The notes beneath the pieces were generated by a model. It searched no databases and was not told the DNA's origin. It was given only the letters and a program-made list of their open reading frames with translations. Both the position numbers and the translations under genes were made by a program. From JBELMB01 sp042088665 (lineage in GTDB: Bacteria; Pseudomonadota; Alphaproteobacteria; Rhodobacterales; Rhodobacteraceae): a stretch of DNA of 14,863 bases. The DNA is taken from assembly GCA_042088665.1 (NCBI GenBank), contig JBELMB010000126.1, positions 1-14,863 on the forward strand, written 5' to 3'. This document shows, piece after piece, positions 13,779-14,863 of this stretch (positions are counted from its first letter, which is position 1; every line of letters begins with the position of its first letter).

Positions 13779-13939
13779 TTTTATACCACTCTTGCCTCGC
13801 CGCAACTGTAGCCGGTCGGAGAGAGTCGCACAACAGACTCGAAAAAAACTATTCGTTTACAAGGGCGCAGAAGCCACGCCTCATGTGACGCGTTAACTAT
13901 ATATTGCGTCCTGCATGCCCTCCCGCCCCAACTGACTCC

Positions 13940-14593
13940 TCAGAGCGCGAAATCAACTTCCTTCTGGAACCCGGGCAAGACCGGCGCGGCACCGTTGAAA
14001 ACGTACCGCCAGGTCATGTCGCCATCGATCTTGTAGCCAAGACGCACGGTCCCCAACGCCCCATCCATGAAGCAGACGATCATCCGGCCGCCTTCCTTGA
14101 GTTGTTCGAGTACCGGTTTCGGCACGACCTCGACACCGCCTTCGATCAGGATGGCATCATAGGGGCCATGCGCCTGCGCGCCCTCTACCAAGGGACCGCA
14201 ATGCACGATGACATTATCCGCATCCTGTTCGCCCAGCAGCACTTCGGCTTCGGCGGCGCGCGCCTCATCATCCTCCACGGCGACCACGGCTTCCGCGATC
14301 CGGGCGACGACTGCGGCGGAGTAGCCAAGACCCACGCCCAGATCGAGCACGAGGTCCGAATTGCCGAGGTTCAGAGCATCCAGCATCTTGCCGAACATGC
14401 GCGCATCCAACAGGACGCGGTCACCGCCAAGGTCGAGGTGTTCGCTGACATAAGCCGCTTCGATCCGGTCTCGAGGCACAAAAGCCTCGCGCGGAACGGT
14501 CAACATGGCGTCGATGATAGGAAACTCCGTCACGTCGGATGGACGGACCTGGGTGTCAACCATCATACGGCGGCGGGTGGCGAAGTCGGTCAT
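13940..14593 (-). CDS. Protein-L-isoaspartate O-methyltransferase family protein, divergent (motif-poor) paralogue
   Basis: A 217-aa SAM-dependent methyltransferase fold of the PCMT family. The N-terminus RRRMMVDTQVRPSDVTE and then VPREAFVP matches the alphaproteobacterial Pcm branch. The SAM-binding motif I is VLDLGVGLGYSAAVVA (82-97), with the acidic strand end VEDD at 106-109. Two elements of active L-isoaspartyl methyltransferases are changed: the ISAP-like loop reads RVLLDAR (59-65), and the GDGxxG loop reads GPLVEG (133-138). The post-motif TAAA is EGG. Repair of damaged aspartate may thus be lost. The ATG at 14591-14593 follows AAGGGG and gives the family start. The TTG-like extension to 14689 is unlikely. 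The gene is on the same strand as the PopZ-like gene, 161 bp upstream of it. Confidence 0.82.
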   Translation of the reverse strand: MTDFATRRRMMVDTQVRPSDVTEFPIIDAMLTVPREAFVPRDRIEAAYVSEHLDLGGDRVLLDARMFGKMLDALNLGNSDLVLDLGVGLGYSAAVVARIAEAVVAVEDDEARAAEAEVLLGEQDADNVIVHCGPLVEGAQAHGPYDAILIEGGVEVVPKPVLEQLKEGGRMIVCFMDGALGTVRLGYKIDGDMTWRYVFNGAAPVLPGFQKEVDFAL

Positions 14594-14745
14594 GCACCTA
14601 ACCCCTTGTTTAGCTGTGTTCCGAGTGTTCTGCCACAGTCCGCGCAGAGCAGCAATGAGACATAGACGCCACCCCTGCCAATGGCCCAAGTCAGACGCTG
14701 CCGACGCGAACGCGCGGAACCCGTTGGCAGCCGCCGTAAAGCGGC

Positions 14746-14774
14746 TTGCAGAATGCGCGCGCAGGGCCTACAAC
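14746..14774 (+). promoter_or_regulatory. Tentative promoter of tRNA-Cys
   Basis: TTGCAG (14746-14751), 17 bp, TACAAC (14769-14774) is a spacing-perfect but weak -35/-10 pair that would start transcription near 14781, about 31 nt before the tRNA. A bulged 8-bp hairpin (14727-14749) lies directly upstream and has no T-run. Confidence 0.3.
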
Positions 14775-14811
14775 CACGCACGCCTGAGACACCACATCAG
14801 GCGCATCGAGA

Positions 14812-14863
14812 GGCGAGTTGGCGGAGTGGTGACGCAGCGGATTGCAAATCCGTGTACACCGGT
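14812..14863 (+). tRNA. tRNA-Cys (anticodon GCA), 5' 52 nt; 3' end outside the window
   Basis: The sequence folds as a tRNA: 5' acceptor strand GGCGAGT (14812-14818), U8 G9, D-arm with a 3-bp stem GCG/CGC and the loop holding AGTGGTGA. The anticodon stem is GCGGA/TCCGT with loop TTGCAAA, giving anticodon GCA (14844-14846), then the variable region and the start of the T-arm (CCGGT). The 3' half of the T-arm, the acceptor 3' strand and CCA fall beyond the edge. GCA reads UGU and UGC cysteine codons. Nothing suggests a pseudogene. Confidence 0.95.

Noticed and set aside
13810..13858. GAGTC-N8-GACTC followed by seven A, looking like a terminator
   Set aside because: On the minus strand the T-run precedes the stem, and no plus-strand gene ends here, so the polarity is wrong for a terminator.
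14214..14222. TTATCCGCA, one mismatch to a DnaA box
   Set aside because: Lies inside the pcm-like coding sequence and alone. It shows single near-matches arise by chance, which tempers the one-mismatch boxes at 4532 and 4675.
14727..14749. Bulged hairpin upstream of tRNA-Cys as a terminator
   Set aside because: No T-run on either strand and no gene ends there.
1..14863. CRISPR arrays, insertion sequences, prophage genes, parS sites
   Set aside because: No regularly spaced repeats, transposase or integrase motifs, terminal inverted repeats or GTTTCACGTGAAAC-like sites were seen.

Overview
The window looks like the chromosome of a GC-rich alphaproteobacterium, most likely of the order Rhodobacterales (Roseobacter/Rhodobacter type). 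The grounds are strong GC3 coding bias, a DUF6280-like small protein (a family I recall only from this order), a PtsP of the nitrogen PTS, a GT30-like second Kdo transferase, and a pcm-like/PopZ-like gene pair. Family names rest on motifs read by eye; no database search was possible. I see no insertion sequence, prophage, CRISPR array or toxin-antitoxin pair. This is mostly core-genome housekeeping DNA.

Layout. The left edge (1-404) holds the C-terminal part of a TetR-type regulator. A leftward block follows, transcribed in the order waaA-like (4345) > DUF1178 (3023) > SDR (2542) > lysC (1794), ending at 556. A 591-bp non-coding gap (4346-4936) separates this block from a rightward block: ptsP, a periplasmic class II cytochrome c and a TMEM43-family membrane protein (to 9036). 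The gap has AT-only patches, one perfect DnaA box, two boxes one mismatch from consensus and a 20-bp near-palindrome. It is the most unusual piece of DNA here and could be a replication origin or a DnaA-responsive regulatory region.

From 9082 the genes alternate strands: a GT2 glycosyltransferase (-), ygfZ (+), a GNAT acetyltransferase (-), efp (-), a small DUF6280-like gene (+) with a textbook terminator, a large acidic PopZ-like scaffold protein (-) and a divergent pcm-like methyltransferase (-). The 5' 52 nt of tRNA-Cys(GCA) run off the right edge.

How the genes relate. LysC feeds lysine, diaminopimelate, threonine and methionine synthesis. PtsP heads the nitrogen phosphotransferase relay. 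The waaA-like enzyme acts on lipopolysaccharide. EF-P rescues ribosomes at polyproline, and the PopZ-like protein encoded nearby is rich in acidic residues and proline. The PopZ-like protein carries the short N-terminal helix and basic C-terminal helical region expected of alphaproteobacterial polar organisers. Its position beside a degenerate pcm matches the pcm-tolC-popZ-valS order I remember from Caulobacter, but without tolC or valS. Two RNA-level features stand out: a terminator-like hairpin that contains the ribosome binding site of the GNAT gene, and a tandem CATG-containing motif upstream of the DUF6280-like gene.
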